This document shows positions 16,791 to 25,477 of a DNA stretch of 61,261 nucleotides, one piece after another (positions within the stretch are counted from its first letter, which is position 1; each line of letters starts with the position of its first letter). The stretch is taken from the NCBI GenBank assembly GCA_946415315.1, contig CAMKRZ010000018.1:1-61261 (forward strand), read 5' to 3'. Source of the stretch: an uncultured Lachnoclostridium sp. Its GTDB lineage: Bacteria > Bacillota > Clostridia > Lachnospirales > Lachnospiraceae. The notes under the pieces are model-generated. The model saw nothing but the letters and a program-made list of their open reading frames with translations. It searched no databases and was not told the DNA's origin. The translations under genes and the position numbers were made by a program.

Positions 16791-19421
16791 CTATTCTACT
16801 CCGCGTTTCCAATGTCCCCTGGTGTACTGCACTCCCGCGATCGGTTCCGCAACCGCCGCCCCCCCGAGGGCATCCGCGAGAGTTCGCAGCACAAGGTCGG
16901 TTTCCCTTCGGGTCTCCGTTGTGCAGTTGACGCGCACCCCGTACGGCTTCTTCTGCAATACTTCCGGCATCACCGTGAGAAGGGACGTGACATGCGCATT
17001 GTACAAAATGGAATGACAGTACCGGCACACGCTCTGCACCGGCATTTCGATACCGTCCATGTTGGTCAGGATGCCGGCAGCATTCTGTCCGCAACTGCCG
17101 GTGCCGTGCACGGTCCGATGTGTGCACTGTTCCGAGATCATCAGCGGACACCGCTCATATACGGTTATCCACGAGCCGTCCGTCATTCCCGTCGTGATCT
17201 CGCTTCTCCGAAGCTCCACGGAGAGCGTGCCGTGCTCTGAACCGTGTTCCCTCAGCCAAGCGGCAGCCTCCTCGTTCATCAGATACAACGTGTTGTCCGT
17301 GTGGACGGTCAGGTCCGGTCTGCGGGCTTTCCACTCCCCCGCGAGCGCCAGCTGATCCGGCGTGCGGATCACAATTCCGTCGACCATCGGATCCGCAAGC
17401 AGTTTCTCCACCTCCGCAAGCATCCGCACTCTCCGCTCGCCCTTGCATACTCTCGGCAGCGCGAGGTTCACGCTCAGGTGCTTCGCAGCATTGAATCCGC
17501 GCTCCGCACGCACAATATGCAAACATGCCTCATAGGCACCTTCCATATCCACAAACAGGTCCGTGACAACTTTTCCGCGAACTGCCGCTTCCGTCTGTTC
17601 CGGTGTCATCACACAAACTGCGCACCTGAGGTCGGGACTGCTCTGCATCGAAACGGAGAGCAGCGGCTCCCGGTCTTCCTCCGAAGAAACGCAAATGTCA
17701 TCTTCTCCCTCATTCTGAGGCATGATCCAATAATCTTCACTGCCCTGATTCGCCTGAGGCTCGATTCGCTCCTCTGTGCTGCCTTGAGACGCCTGAGACT
17801 CGATCCGCTCCTCGTCACTGACGTCCTTCGCCCATTCCGGGACACTTCTGCGCCACTCCCGCACCACGGTCTCCTCGTACGCCGAAAGCGCCTCCCGACG
17901 GAGCTCATTGAGCTTTGACACGGGTATGAACAGTCCGTCCGCGACATCGGCGGACAGCTGGCTCCACGTGTAACCGGAACCGCCCGTTCGGCGAAGTTTG
18001 GCAAGCACCTGCTCCGCGTCCGCGGCGCTCTGTACGGCGCTTTCGGGAACATCTCCCTCGACCGTCACGTGCGCTCGTCCTTCCTCATCCGTCACCGTGA
18101 GCCGGATCGGTTCTCCCGGCGCCGCGCGAAACACGCCGCAAACGGGAATGTCGCGCTGTGAGAGAAGGAACGTCTCCCGGATCTCATTGAGAAGCGTTCC
18201 GTTCTTCGTACGGAACACCTCCACCGTCTTCGGAAAATTGCCGTAAACAGGGTTCCAGTGCACCGCCACCGGCTTGTTCGCATCGAATCTTGCCATATCT
18301 TTCGGTGTAGTCACTTCCCCGCAGACAAATCCTGTCGGAGATCGGAGTTCCAGAACCTCCTCCGGACCGATCTCCTCGCGGTACGTGATGACCGCCGCAG
18401 GTTTGGGACCGCCCTCGACAATCCCGTGTCCCACTACGACCCCGGTGTGATTCGGACGATCCGCGCAGAGCATCTCGCTTCCCTTGCGCCCGAATGCGTA
18501 GCCCTCGCAAAATCCTCCGCGGTTGTAGATCTCCGCCAGCGTTCCGACATCGTCCGCCATCTCCTTCGCGTGCGCTGCCAGATACTTCTCATATTCCGCA
18601 AACCCGAGTTCCGCAAGACGATCCAGCCAGCGGCGATAGATTGCCGTGACGCCCGCCGCGTACTCCGGTTTCTTCATTCGTCCTTCAATCTTCAGGGAAT
18701 CCGCTCCGGCCGCGATCAGCTTGTGAACGCTCGGCAGAAGGCACTGATCCTTCGGGCTCAGCAGAAAGCCGTACGCCTCGTGATCGTCCTTCCTCGCATT
18801 TTCCCGATAACGATAACGCTTCCGGCACGGCTGCGCGCACCGCCCGCGGTTGCCGCTCCGCCCGCCGACCATCGAGGAAAGCAGACACTGTCCCGAGTAG
18901 CAATAACACAGCGCGCCGTGAACGAAGATTTCCAGTTCCCGCTCCGTCCCGCGCGCCATCGTCTCAATCTCCGCAAGGGACAGTTCCCTCGCCGGCACGA
19001 TCCTTGTAACCTGCTCCGGCAGCAGTTTCGCCGCATCCGCGTCCGCGATCGTCATCTGCGTGCTCACATGGATCGGAAGCATCGGAAAATGTTCCGCGAT
19101 TGTCCGCATCACCCCGAAATCCTGCACGATCACCGCATCCAGACCGGCCTCATAGTACGGCAGAAGGTAATCGCACAGTTCCTCGATCTCCGTCTGCTTC
19201 AGGAGCGTGTTGACCGTCATGTAAACTTTCACACCGCGCATGTGCGCGTGGTCGATTCCCTTCAGCAGGAGCTCCTCCTCCGGATTGTTCGCATACGCCC
19301 TTGCCCCGAACCTGGTGCCGCCGATGTAAACCGCATCACAACCGGCCTCGATGACCGCGCAGAGCGCATCGTAGGAACCGGCAGGCGCCAGCAATTCGAT
19401 TTTCCGGTTTGGGTCTCTCAT
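16791..19421 (-). CDS. U32-family protein (prephenate-independent RNA hydroxylase/peptidase family), DUF3656-containing
   Basis: An 876-residue member of family U32. The N-terminal barrel starts ELLAPAGSYDALCAVIEAGCDAVYIGG and carries VHGALCYCYSGQCLLSS and GRCAQPCR (about 168-200), the Cys-rich signature, then SLKIEGRMK. In E. coli, U32 members RlhA and TrhP hydroxylate 23S rRNA and tRNA using a Fe-S cluster, so the peptidase label is probably historical. The second half matches the long DUF3656 form common in Clostridia. A low-complexity insert of repeated RIESQASQGSTEE/RIEPQANQGSEDY units (about 545-580) is unusual. The ribosome site GGAGG is 12 bp before the ATG, which is long. It follows zapA in the ruvAB cluster. 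Confidence 0.88.
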   Translation of the reverse strand: MRDPNRKIELLAPAGSYDALCAVIEAGCDAVYIGGTRFGARAYANNPEEELLLKGIDHAHMRGVKVYMTVNTLLKQTEIEELCDYLLPYYEAGLDAVIVQDFGVMRTIAEHFPMLPIHVSTQMTIADADAAKLLPEQVTRIVPARELSLAEIETMARGTERELEIFVHGALCYCYSGQCLLSSMVGGRSGNRGRCAQPCRKRYRYRENARKDDHEAYGFLLSPKDQCLLPSVHKLIAAGADSLKIEGRMKKPEYAAGVTAIYRRWLDRLAELGFAEYEKYLAAHAKEMADDVGTLAEIYNRGGFCEGYAFGRKGSEMLCADRPNHTGVVVGHGIVEGGPKPAAVITYREEIGPEEVLELRSPTGFVCGEVTTPKDMARFDANKPVAVHWNPVYGNFPKTVEVFRTKNGTLLNEIRETFLLSQRDIPVCGVFRAAPGEPIRLTVTDEEGRAHVTVEGDVPESAVQSAADAEQVLAKLRRTGGSGYTWSQLSADVADGLFIPVSKLNELRREALSAYEETVVREWRRSVPEWAKDVSDEERIESQASQGSTEERIEPQANQGSEDYWIMPQNEGEDDICVSSEEDREPLLSVSMQSSPDLRCAVCVMTPEQTEAAVRGKVVTDLFVDMEGAYEACLHIVRAERGFNAAKHLSVNLALPRVCKGERRVRMLAEVEKLLADPMVDGIVIRTPDQLALAGEWKARRPDLTVHTDNTLYLMNEEAAAWLREHGSEHGTLSVELRRSEITTGMTDGSWITVYERCPLMISEQCTHRTVHGTGSCGQNAAGILTNMDGIEMPVQSVCRYCHSILYNAHVTSLLTVMPEVLQKKPYGVRVNCTTETRRETDLVLRTLADALGGAAVAEPIAGVQYTRGHWKRGVE

Positions 19422-19513
19422 GCGATACTCATGCCTCCGGAGAATAGTCTAAACAGTCTCAACATAAGGAATCACGAACCGGCAGACAGCCGATTCGCGC
19501 TCCGTTTCAAAAC

Positions 19514-19930
19514 TCAATTTCGATTCTTACGATAGTTGGCGATCTCCGTCTCGAGGCGCACGATCTTCTTCTGATCTTCCATGCGCGCGGCTTTCACCTG
19601 CTCAAGCTGCTCCTCGAGCTCCTTGATCCTGGCGCGATCCGCAAGCATATCGTGCTTGAGGTCGAAAATGTCCTTGTCCTTCTGCTCGAGTTCCGCCTGC
19701 TTCTCGGCAAGCTGCTGACGACCCTTGAGATAGTCATCCGCGGCATTGATCAGGACAAGCATCTCCTTCTTGTCCTTGTCGAGGTTCCGATACCCCTTCA
19801 TCTCCTTCACAGCCGCGTATTTGCTGTTCAGGTAGGTCGCGATCTTCTGGAGATTTTCCTCGTCGTCAATTCCCATGATACAGAACGGTCTGTCATTGAT
19901 GATCACCTTTACTTCCGTTCTCTTCTGCAT
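19514..19930 (-). CDS. zapA: Cell division protein ZapA
   Basis: A 138-residue protein with the ZapA N-terminal domain (VKVIINDRPFCIMGIDDEENLQKIATYLN, quoted in parts from residues 7-35) and a long C-terminal coiled coil (about 65-135) rich in Glu, Lys and Gln. ZapA bundles FtsZ filaments at the division site. It lies between ruvB and the U32 gene, an arrangement frequent in Clostridia. AGGAGG precedes the ATG by about 9 bp. The coiled coil is longer than in E. coli ZapA. Confidence 0.88.
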   Translation of the reverse strand: MQKRTEVKVIINDRPFCIMGIDDEENLQKIATYLNSKYAAVKEMKGYRNLDKDKKEMLVLINAADDYLKGRQQLAEKQAELEQKDKDIFDLKHDMLADRARIKELEEQLEQVKAARMEDQKKIVRLETEIANYRKNRN

Positions 19931-19955
19931 CGTATGCTACCTCCTCTTCTCCTCA

Positions 19956-20963
19956 TCAGGATTTGTTCGCGGGCATCGGGATTCCCATATGCTCGTACGC
20001 TTCCTTCGTCACCATGCGTCCGCGTGGTGTCCGCACGATCAGCCCGGTCTGCACCAGATACGGCTCGTACACTTCCTCCACGGTCTCCTGATCCTCACCG
20101 ATCGTCGTCGCGACCGCTGCCGTTCCGACGGGTCCGCCGCCGAATTTCGTGATCATGGTCTGCAGGATCGCGCGGTCGATCTGATCGAGTCCCAGCCGGT
20201 CGACATCGAGCACGTCAAGCGCCTCCCTCGCGACATCGCCGCGCACAACGCCGTCGTGCTTCACCTGCGCAAAATCCCGCACTCTCTTCAAAAGGCGATT
20301 GGCCAGACGAGGCGTGCCGCGTGACCGTCTCGCGATCTCCGTTGCGCCGTCCTCGTCGATCTCGACGTTCAGTACATTGGCCGAATGCCGCACGATCAGC
20401 GCAAGCTCCGGCACCGTGTAAAACTCCAGACGATCCACCACTCCGAATCGGTCGCGCAGAGGCGCGGTCAACATACCGGCCCGCGTCGTCGCTCCGACAA
20501 GCGTAAACTTCGGCAGTTTCAGTCTGACCGGTTTCGCCGCCGGTCCCGACCCGATGATGATGTCGACACCGAAGTCCTCCATCGCCGAGTACAGCAGTTC
20601 CTCCACCTGACGGTTCAGACGATGAATCTCGTCGATGAAGAGGATATCATTTTTCTGAAGCTTGCTCAAAATGGCTGCCATATCGCCCGGCTTATCGATC
20701 GCAGGGCCCGAGGTCTGCCGCAGGTTGACTCCCATCTCGTTGGCGATGATGTTCGCAAGCGTTGTCTTGCCGAGTCCCGGAGGTCCGAACAGAAGAACAT
20801 GGTCGAGAGCCTCACCGCGGGCTTTCGCCGCCTCGATATACACCGCCATGGTGTTCTTCACTTTCGTCTGCCCGATGTACTCGGACAGCTTCTGCGGCCG
20901 CAGCGATCCCTCCAGGCGGGTATCCTCCGTCGTCGCTTCGGTTGTCGTGATTCGTTTCGCCAT
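19956..20963 (-). CDS. ruvB: Holliday junction branch migration ATPase RuvB
   Basis: A 335-residue AAA+ motor that drives Holliday junction migration with RuvA. Walker A is [14 protein letters not shown] (about 56-69), Walker B is [10 protein letters not shown] (about 105-114), sensor 1 is GATTRAG (about 155-161), with the typical C-terminal winged helix and [10 protein letters not shown]. The ATG at 20963 is used because the longer frame begins with a TTG and the family starts near MAKRI. It lies 58 bp downstream of ruvA. Confidence 0.97.
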   Translation of the reverse strand: MAKRITTTEATTEDTRLEGSLRPQKLSEYIGQTKVKNTMAVYIEAAKARGEALDHVLLFGPPGLGKTTLANIIANEMGVNLRQTSGPAIDKPGDMAAILSKLQKNDILFIDEIHRLNRQVEELLYSAMEDFGVDIIIGSGPAAKPVRLKLPKFTLVGATTRAGMLTAPLRDRFGVVDRLEFYTVPELALIVRHSANVLNVEIDEDGATEIARRSRGTPRLANRLLKRVRDFAQVKHDGVVRGDVAREALDVLDVDRLGLDQIDRAILQTMITKFGGGPVGTAAVATTIGEDQETVEEVYEPYLVQTGLIVRTPRGRMVTKEAYEHMGIPMPANKS

Positions 20964-21021
20964 AGTTTTTATCCCTGTATCACACAATCATTATCCTGTC
21001 CGCGATCGCATCGCGTCAGGG

Positions 21022-21630
21022 TCACAGATATCGCAGACTGTTCGTCAGCAGGTCGTCCGAATCCATGCTGTCTCCGCCCGGCACAGCCGCCACGGCCTTC
21101 GCTGCATCGCTTCGTGAGTACCCGAGCGCCACCAGCGCTTCGATGGCATCCGCTGCCGCCGCGCTCCGTCCGGGCACTGCTGCAGCCGCCGCGCCGGCAT
21201 CCAGCCGCGCTTCAAGCGTTGCCTTCCAGTCAACCTTGTCCTTGAGTTCAAGCACAAGCTTAGCCGCCGTCTTCTTGCCGATCCCCGGCGCTTTCGCGAT
21301 CGTCGCCACGTCCTCCGTCAGGATCGCCATCTGCAGATCCTGCACCGAGATGGTCGAGAGAACGCCAACCGCGCCCTTCGGACCGATACCGCTCACGGTG
21401 ATCAGACGCCGGAACATCTCCAGCGAGTCGCGCGAAAGAAAGCCAAACAAATTGATGCCCGTGTTCTCATTTACGCTCAAATGCGTATACACGCGCACCT
21501 CTTCGCCGACCGGCGGCATCGCCGACAGATCCGCCGCAGGCATGGTCACTTCGTACCCAACGCCGCCGCACAGGATCACGGCTTCCGATTCTGTCATATA
21601 CTCAAGCTTTCCCTGAAGCATTGCTATCAT
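21022..21630 (-). CDS. ruvA: Holliday junction DNA-binding protein RuvA
   Basis: A 202-residue RuvA with its three domains: an N-terminal OB fold (about 1-62, ending NLFGFLSRDSLEMF), the tandem helix-hairpin-helix region (about 70-130, VSGIGPKGAVGVLST and APGIGKKTAAKLV) and the flexible C-terminal domain (about 155-202, ALVALGYSRSDAAKAV) that contacts RuvB. RuvA targets RuvB to four-way junctions. GAGGTG precedes the ATG at 21630. A minus-strand extended -10 (21670-21675) probably serves the ruvA-ruvB-zapA-U32 unit. Confidence 0.97.
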   Translation of the reverse strand: MIAMLQGKLEYMTESEAVILCGGVGYEVTMPAADLSAMPPVGEEVRVYTHLSVNENTGINLFGFLSRDSLEMFRRLITVSGIGPKGAVGVLSTISVQDLQMAILTEDVATIAKAPGIGKKTAAKLVLELKDKVDWKATLEARLDAGAAAAAVPGRSAAAADAIEALVALGYSRSDAAKAVAAVPGGDSMDSDDLLTNSLRYL

Positions 21631-21669
21631 CCCTGGCACCTCACTTCCGGGCATACTACCCCTGTTAGC

Positions 21670-21675
21670 AGTATA
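21670..21675 (-). promoter_or_regulatory. Extended -10 promoter for ruvAB operon
   Basis: Minus-strand TATACT preceded by TGTGA, 40 bp upstream of the ruvA start. The -35 region is poor. Confidence 0.5.
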
Positions 21676-21802
21676 TCACAGTGCCGGCGGAAAAGCACCC
21701 ATTTTCTGCCTTTTTCCGCTTGAAATCTTACGATTATTTTGTTACCGTAGTACTCGGAAAATGTGCTCCGCACTTCATCCCGATTCTTTCCGGAGGAACC
21801 CC

Positions 21803-23137
21803 ATGCGTTACGTTGAACTCCCGTTAACCGAACTCGTTTCCGAGGACCTGCTGCCCGCGCTGGCGGCATGGCTTACGAACGATGCGTACTGCCCGATCGG
21901 CAGTGCCTCACCGGTGTGGTTCGACATTGAAACGACGGGGCTCTCTGCGACTTCCGCGTGCGTCTACATGATCGGCGCCGTGATGCAAAACGAAGACCGA
22001 AGCTGGATCTTCCGCCAGTGGTTCGCGGAACTGCCGTCGGAGGAAATCGAACTGCTGCAGGCATTTTCCGAGAGCCTACCGAAGGAGTGCGCGCTTCTTC
22101 ACTTCAACGGTACAACGTTCGACATTCCCTTCCTTCGCGACCGTTGCCGCTTCCTCGGACTTGATATCACCTGGCCCACGGTCTCCGTCGATCTCTACAC
22201 GCAGCTGCGAAAGCTCAAGCGTCTCGCCATGCTGGATTCCTGCCGGCAGCGCGACCTCGAGCCCTACGCCGGGTACACCCGCATCGATCCGTACGACGGA
22301 GGCACGCTGATCGGGTTTTACTCAGAGTACGTCAAATGTGCGAAACTCATTTCCATCCTCCGCGCCAAACAGTTCGACGACAACACGGCTGCACCTGAGA
22401 ACCTGTCTTCTGAAAAAGATGACAGCGCGGCAGGAGGAAGGCATTTTACGCCGATCATCGACCACGTGATCGACGAGTCCGCCGGTGACGACATTCCGTA
22501 CAGCCACGAGGATGTCGCCGTTAATCGCTACGACTCGCTCGCGCGGCATAACCGCGAGGACCTCGCAGGCCTTGTCTCGCTGGTACGGCTTTTCGACTGC
22601 TTTGAGATACTGAACGGAAACCTGACAGACGCGGAACTCGCGGAGTACGGTAACCATGTCAGCTTCACGCTGATCACAGAGTGCAAATGGCCGGAGGAAC
22701 TGCTGTTTTTCATCCCGCTTCGCGAGCGTTTTCTCACCATGTCGCAGGAACACTTCGACAAGGTGATCACCCTGTCCGTTGATGAGGACGGACATCTGAC
22801 GCTGAGCATCCCGATTCTCACGGAGCCCGCCAAACATTTCTACGACAACTACCGGGATTACTACTACCTCCCCGTGGAGGGACGCGTGATCCACAAGAGC
22901 ATCGGCGCACATATGGACCGCGCCTACTGCCGCCCCGCCAAGCGCGAGGAAGCGTTTGACTGGTTCCGCGGTGAGCTGCTCCCGCAGGTCGGCGAGGTAT
23001 TCTCCCCGTGCTTCCTGTACGGCTCCAAAGACGTGTGTCTGCTCTTCCCCATGAAGGAACTGCCGAAGCATCCGGAACGACATCTTGAGTATGTGAAGGG
23101 AATCCTGTCGCTGTTCCTTTACAAAAAGCGGAAATAA
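21803..23137 (+). CDS. YprB-like RNase H-fold exonuclease-domain protein
   Basis: A 444-residue protein with a DnaQ/RNase H-like exonuclease domain at about residues 35-245. Conserved acidic motifs: WFDIETTGL (ExoI, about 36-44), HFNGTTFDIPFLRDR (ExoII, about 97-111) and HNREDLAGL (ExoIII, about 244-252), matching the YprB family of Firmicutes. The C-terminal 190 residues are of unknown function. YprB neighbours a DEAD-box helicase in Bacillus; here it stands alone, diverging from ruvA. GGAGG is 6 bp before the ATG at 21803. The substrate (DNA or RNA) is not known. Confidence 0.8.
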   Translation: MRYVELPLTELVSEDLLPALAAWLTNDAYCPIGSASPVWFDIETTGLSATSACVYMIGAVMQNEDRSWIFRQWFAELPSEEIELLQAFSESLPKECALLHFNGTTFDIPFLRDRCRFLGLDITWPTVSVDLYTQLRKLKRLAMLDSCRQRDLEPYAGYTRIDPYDGGTLIGFYSEYVKCAKLISILRAKQFDDNTAAPENLSSEKDDSAAGGRHFTPIIDHVIDESAGDDIPYSHEDVAVNRYDSLARHNREDLAGLVSLVRLFDCFEILNGNLTDAELAEYGNHVSFTLITECKWPEELLFFIPLRERFLTMSQEHFDKVITLSVDEDGHLTLSIPILTEPAKHFYDNYRDYYYLPVEGRVIHKSIGAHMDRAYCRPAKREEAFDWFRGELLPQVGEVFSPCFLYGSKDVCLLFPMKELPKHPERHLEYVKGILSLFLYKKRK

Positions 23138-23155
23138 CCGCCTGACAATACCGGA

Positions 23156-23185
23156 ATAAGCCCCTGCGATCCTGCAGGGGCTTAT
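23156..23185 (+). terminator. Terminator after YprB-like gene
   Basis: A perfect 12-bp stem, ATAAGCCCCTGC (23156-23167) with GCAGGGGCTTAT (23174-23185), loop GATCCT, followed by CTTTG. It separates convergent genes. Confidence 0.75.
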
Positions 23186-23232
23186 CTTTGAATTCACTGA
23201 TTCATTTTTCGAATGAATAATCGATCCCGGTA

Positions 23233-24900
23233 TTAATTTCCTGCTTCGGAGTCAGCAGATTTTTCCTCAGTTTTGCCGTTGAATTCAGTCAAAGTGAAGC
23301 ATTTCACAAATTTCTTTTCTGTCTCTTTATCAAATGTAACGACATACGTCTCCGTACTGTCATCCTTGAACGTCACTTCAACGTACACGCTGTCTTCCTT
23401 CGTCTGATCCGTCAGGGAAGCCTTCTTAGGTACGCCATGCGCTTCGGCAACAGCATCCACACGCTCCGAAATCAGCGCGATCAGCCGTGCAGCATCCGCC
23501 TTCTGCGCTTCGGAGAGGTAATCAACATTGTTGAGCAGACTCTCGCCAATATACAGCTTGTCATCGGTCTTGCCGGAGGAATCCGAACTGTCATACGGGG
23601 AAACGGGGATCTCGTTGACAAGATAATCCTTGTTGAACGGCTCGATATAACGGTTGTAGGCAGTTACATAATCCCTATCGTTGCGGGCATCATCGCCCCA
23701 TCCATTAAGCACAAAGCTTGTATTGCCTTTGCTCACAATATTCCCTTGGGAATCCAACTCAAACTCCGAACACATACCGGCATGATATGTATCAACATGA
23801 GTTTTCCCAGCAACATCGTACTGTAGATGGAACACTAAAACAATCTTGCTATGGACATCCCGGTTTTCCTTTGGCGTCATGAAAAACACCTTTTCGCAAC
23901 GGATATTGTAATTTGATATTGAGATTTTATCTCCCCAGTATGCATCCCCATTAAATTCATAACGATTATAACTGGATGACGACAGTTTAACAAATAAATA
24001 TTCCGAAACCGCACCTGAGATCTCATCCCACGCATTCTTAACAATCGGTTGGATATCCAGCCCCTCCAGTTTCGTAGGATACATGTTCAGTCCGTCAATG
24101 GTAAACTCCTTGGTCTCGCTTGCCAGGACATACACGTCATCTCCGTTGCGCAGATTATCACCCCAGCACGCTTTGACGGTAAACTTCTCACCGTTGCGAT
24201 ATACTGTCTGGTTGCGGTCATAATCAAACAAAACGTAGTTACGGACAAAGTCAGAGCAGCCGCTGTTGTCCAATATGATCTGTGCTTTTTCTTCCGATCC
24301 GGAGAAGTGGACTGTAAATCCATCAAATGCATCAATGCTCTTCAGAACCTTCAGTCCGGAAACAATCTGCGTGAATTCCGGTTTCTCGATAGCCAGGCCA
24401 AGTTTCGCCGCTTCGGATTCGTTGTACAACACCTTAACGGTAATCGTATCCCCGTTGCTCAGGTCTTGTTCCGGTGTTGCAAGGAAAGAAATCGAAGAAA
24501 ACAAGCGGGAAACATCAACTGATCCCGTAACGTCCAAGTTATAGTTTTCTTCGGAGTCCTTCGCGTTCGAGCCTTGTTGTTCCGTAAGTTTTGCAGAAAC
24601 CTCCCTCTGAAGCGAATACAGAGTCTCATAATCAATTCTGCAGTTGGCAACGCCCATACCGTTAAACCCGCTGTATTCCATCTTCGCTGCGGAACTGACA
24701 TCAATATTCAAAACAGGTTTCGTCGGTGCTTTCGTCGGCTCTGCAGCTTTCGTCGGCTCATCCTTATTCTCCGCAGCTTCCGTGACTGTATTGCTGCCAC
24801 GTCTGTCATCGTCGTCATCATCGTCATCCGATTCACATCCGACTAATACAAGGGCTGCGATCAACAACAGCCATACAATACCAAGTAAGCGCTTTTTCAT
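23233..24900 (-). CDS. Lipoprotein with acidic linker (unknown function)
   Basis: A 555-residue exported lipoprotein. The signal peptide ends at a lipobox LVGC (Cys22), followed by a run of eight Asp (residues 25-32) and a Thr/Lys/Pro linker. The rest is predicted beta-rich and carries a domain repeat-like pattern of strands (GDTITVKVLYNESEA and GEKFTVKACWGDNL echo each other), suggesting two beta-sandwich modules. No catalytic motif was recognised. AAGGAG lies 7 bp before the ATG. The upstream region contains a striking 14-bp inverted repeat. Confidence 0.75.
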   Translation of the reverse strand: MKKRLLGIVWLLLIAALVLVGCESDDDDDDDDRRGSNTVTEAAENKDEPTKAAEPTKAPTKPVLNIDVSSAAKMEYSGFNGMGVANCRIDYETLYSLQREVSAKLTEQQGSNAKDSEENYNLDVTGSVDVSRLFSSISFLATPEQDLSNGDTITVKVLYNESEAAKLGLAIEKPEFTQIVSGLKVLKSIDAFDGFTVHFSGSEEKAQIILDNSGCSDFVRNYVLFDYDRNQTVYRNGEKFTVKACWGDNLRNGDDVYVLASETKEFTIDGLNMYPTKLEGLDIQPIVKNAWDEISGAVSEYLFVKLSSSSYNRYEFNGDAYWGDKISISNYNIRCEKVFFMTPKENRDVHSKIVLVFHLQYDVAGKTHVDTYHAGMCSEFELDSQGNIVSKGNTSFVLNGWGDDARNDRDYVTAYNRYIEPFNKDYLVNEIPVSPYDSSDSSGKTDDKLYIGESLLNNVDYLSEAQKADAARLIALISERVDAVAEAHGVPKKASLTDQTKEDSVYVEVTFKDDSTETYVVTFDKETEKKFVKCFTLTEFNGKTEEKSADSEAGN

Positions 24901-24948
24901 CCGATTCTCCTTTCGCCGTCACGGCACATATTTTTATGAGGTTAGTTT

Positions 24949-24980
24949 GTATAGGGATGTCTGTCAAGACATCCCTATAC
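24949..24980. repeat. Perfect 14-bp inverted repeat plus second hairpin upstream of lipoprotein gene
   Basis: GTATAGGGATGTCT (24949-24962) pairs perfectly with 24967-24980 around a 4-base loop; directly beyond it lies CCACTAT...ATAGTGG (24981-25001). The minus-strand TATACT within the second element (24990-24995 region) may be the gene's -10, which would place the first hairpin at the 5' end of the mRNA. Confidence 0.6.
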
Positions 24981-25062
24981 CCACTATGCTTAGTATAGTG
25001 GCGGTTTTACAGAAATGTCGGAATATCAAGGAATATCAAGCAATACGAACACAACGAAAAAA

Positions 25063-25086
25063 GGCTGATCGGTTTCCCGTTCAGCC
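25063..25086 (-). terminator. Terminator after rpmF
   Basis: Minus-strand GGCTGA...TCAGCC with inner CGG/CCG pairs, followed by six U (plus-strand A at 25057-25062). Confidence 0.8.
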
Positions 25087-25110
25087 CTTAGCTTTCTTAC
25101 ATATCCAAAA

Positions 25111-25296
25111 TTACGCTTCCTGCGGAATGATTTCCTTCTTGTTGTAAGAACCGCATGCCTTGCATACTCTGTGAGGCATCATCAGCGCGCCGCACTTGCT
25201 GCACTTAACAAGATTCGGAGCAGTCATCTTCCAGTTAGCTCTACGACTGTCTCTTCTCGCCTTGGAATGTTTATTCTTCGGACAAATAGCTCCCAT
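25111..25296 (-). CDS. rpmF: 50S ribosomal protein L32 (zinc-binding form)
   Basis: A 61-residue L32 of the large ribosomal subunit. It has the basic N-terminus with NKHSKARRDSRRANWK and two Cys pairs, CSKCG and CKACG (about 31-49), the zinc-binding C+ form. AAGGAGG lies 8 bp before the ATG at 25296; the longer frame uses a GTG inside the ribosome site. In many bacteria rpmF follows a DUF177/YceD gene; here it is preceded by a lipoprotein gene and has its own consensus promoter. Confidence 0.97.
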   Translation of the reverse strand: MGAICPKNKHSKARRDSRRANWKMTAPNLVKCSKCGALMMPHRVCKACGSYNKKEIIPQEA

Positions 25297-25358
25297 TGCG
25301 TCCACCTCCTTGATTCCTATTCGGCCGAACCTTCTGTGCCCGGCACACGCATGATGGT

Positions 25359-25387
25359 ATTATACCGAACTGCCGATAGTTTGTCAA
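25359..25387 (-). promoter_or_regulatory. Full-consensus promoter for rpmF
   Basis: Minus-strand TTGACA (25382-25387) and TATAAT (25359-25364) with 17-bp spacing: both hexamers match the consensus exactly, as fits a highly expressed ribosomal gene. Confidence 0.92.
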
Positions 25388-25477
25388 CGACTATTTTTGA
25401 AAATCTTTATATTCTGTTTCATCTGTTTTTCGGCGTTTTTCACCAGCCAGATGACGCCGATCGGAAGGATATCGTTC

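Noticed and set aside
25306-25477. A remnant of the DUF177/YceD gene that often precedes rpmF
   Set aside because: The region is only the rpmF promoter and leader; no related reading frame is visible.
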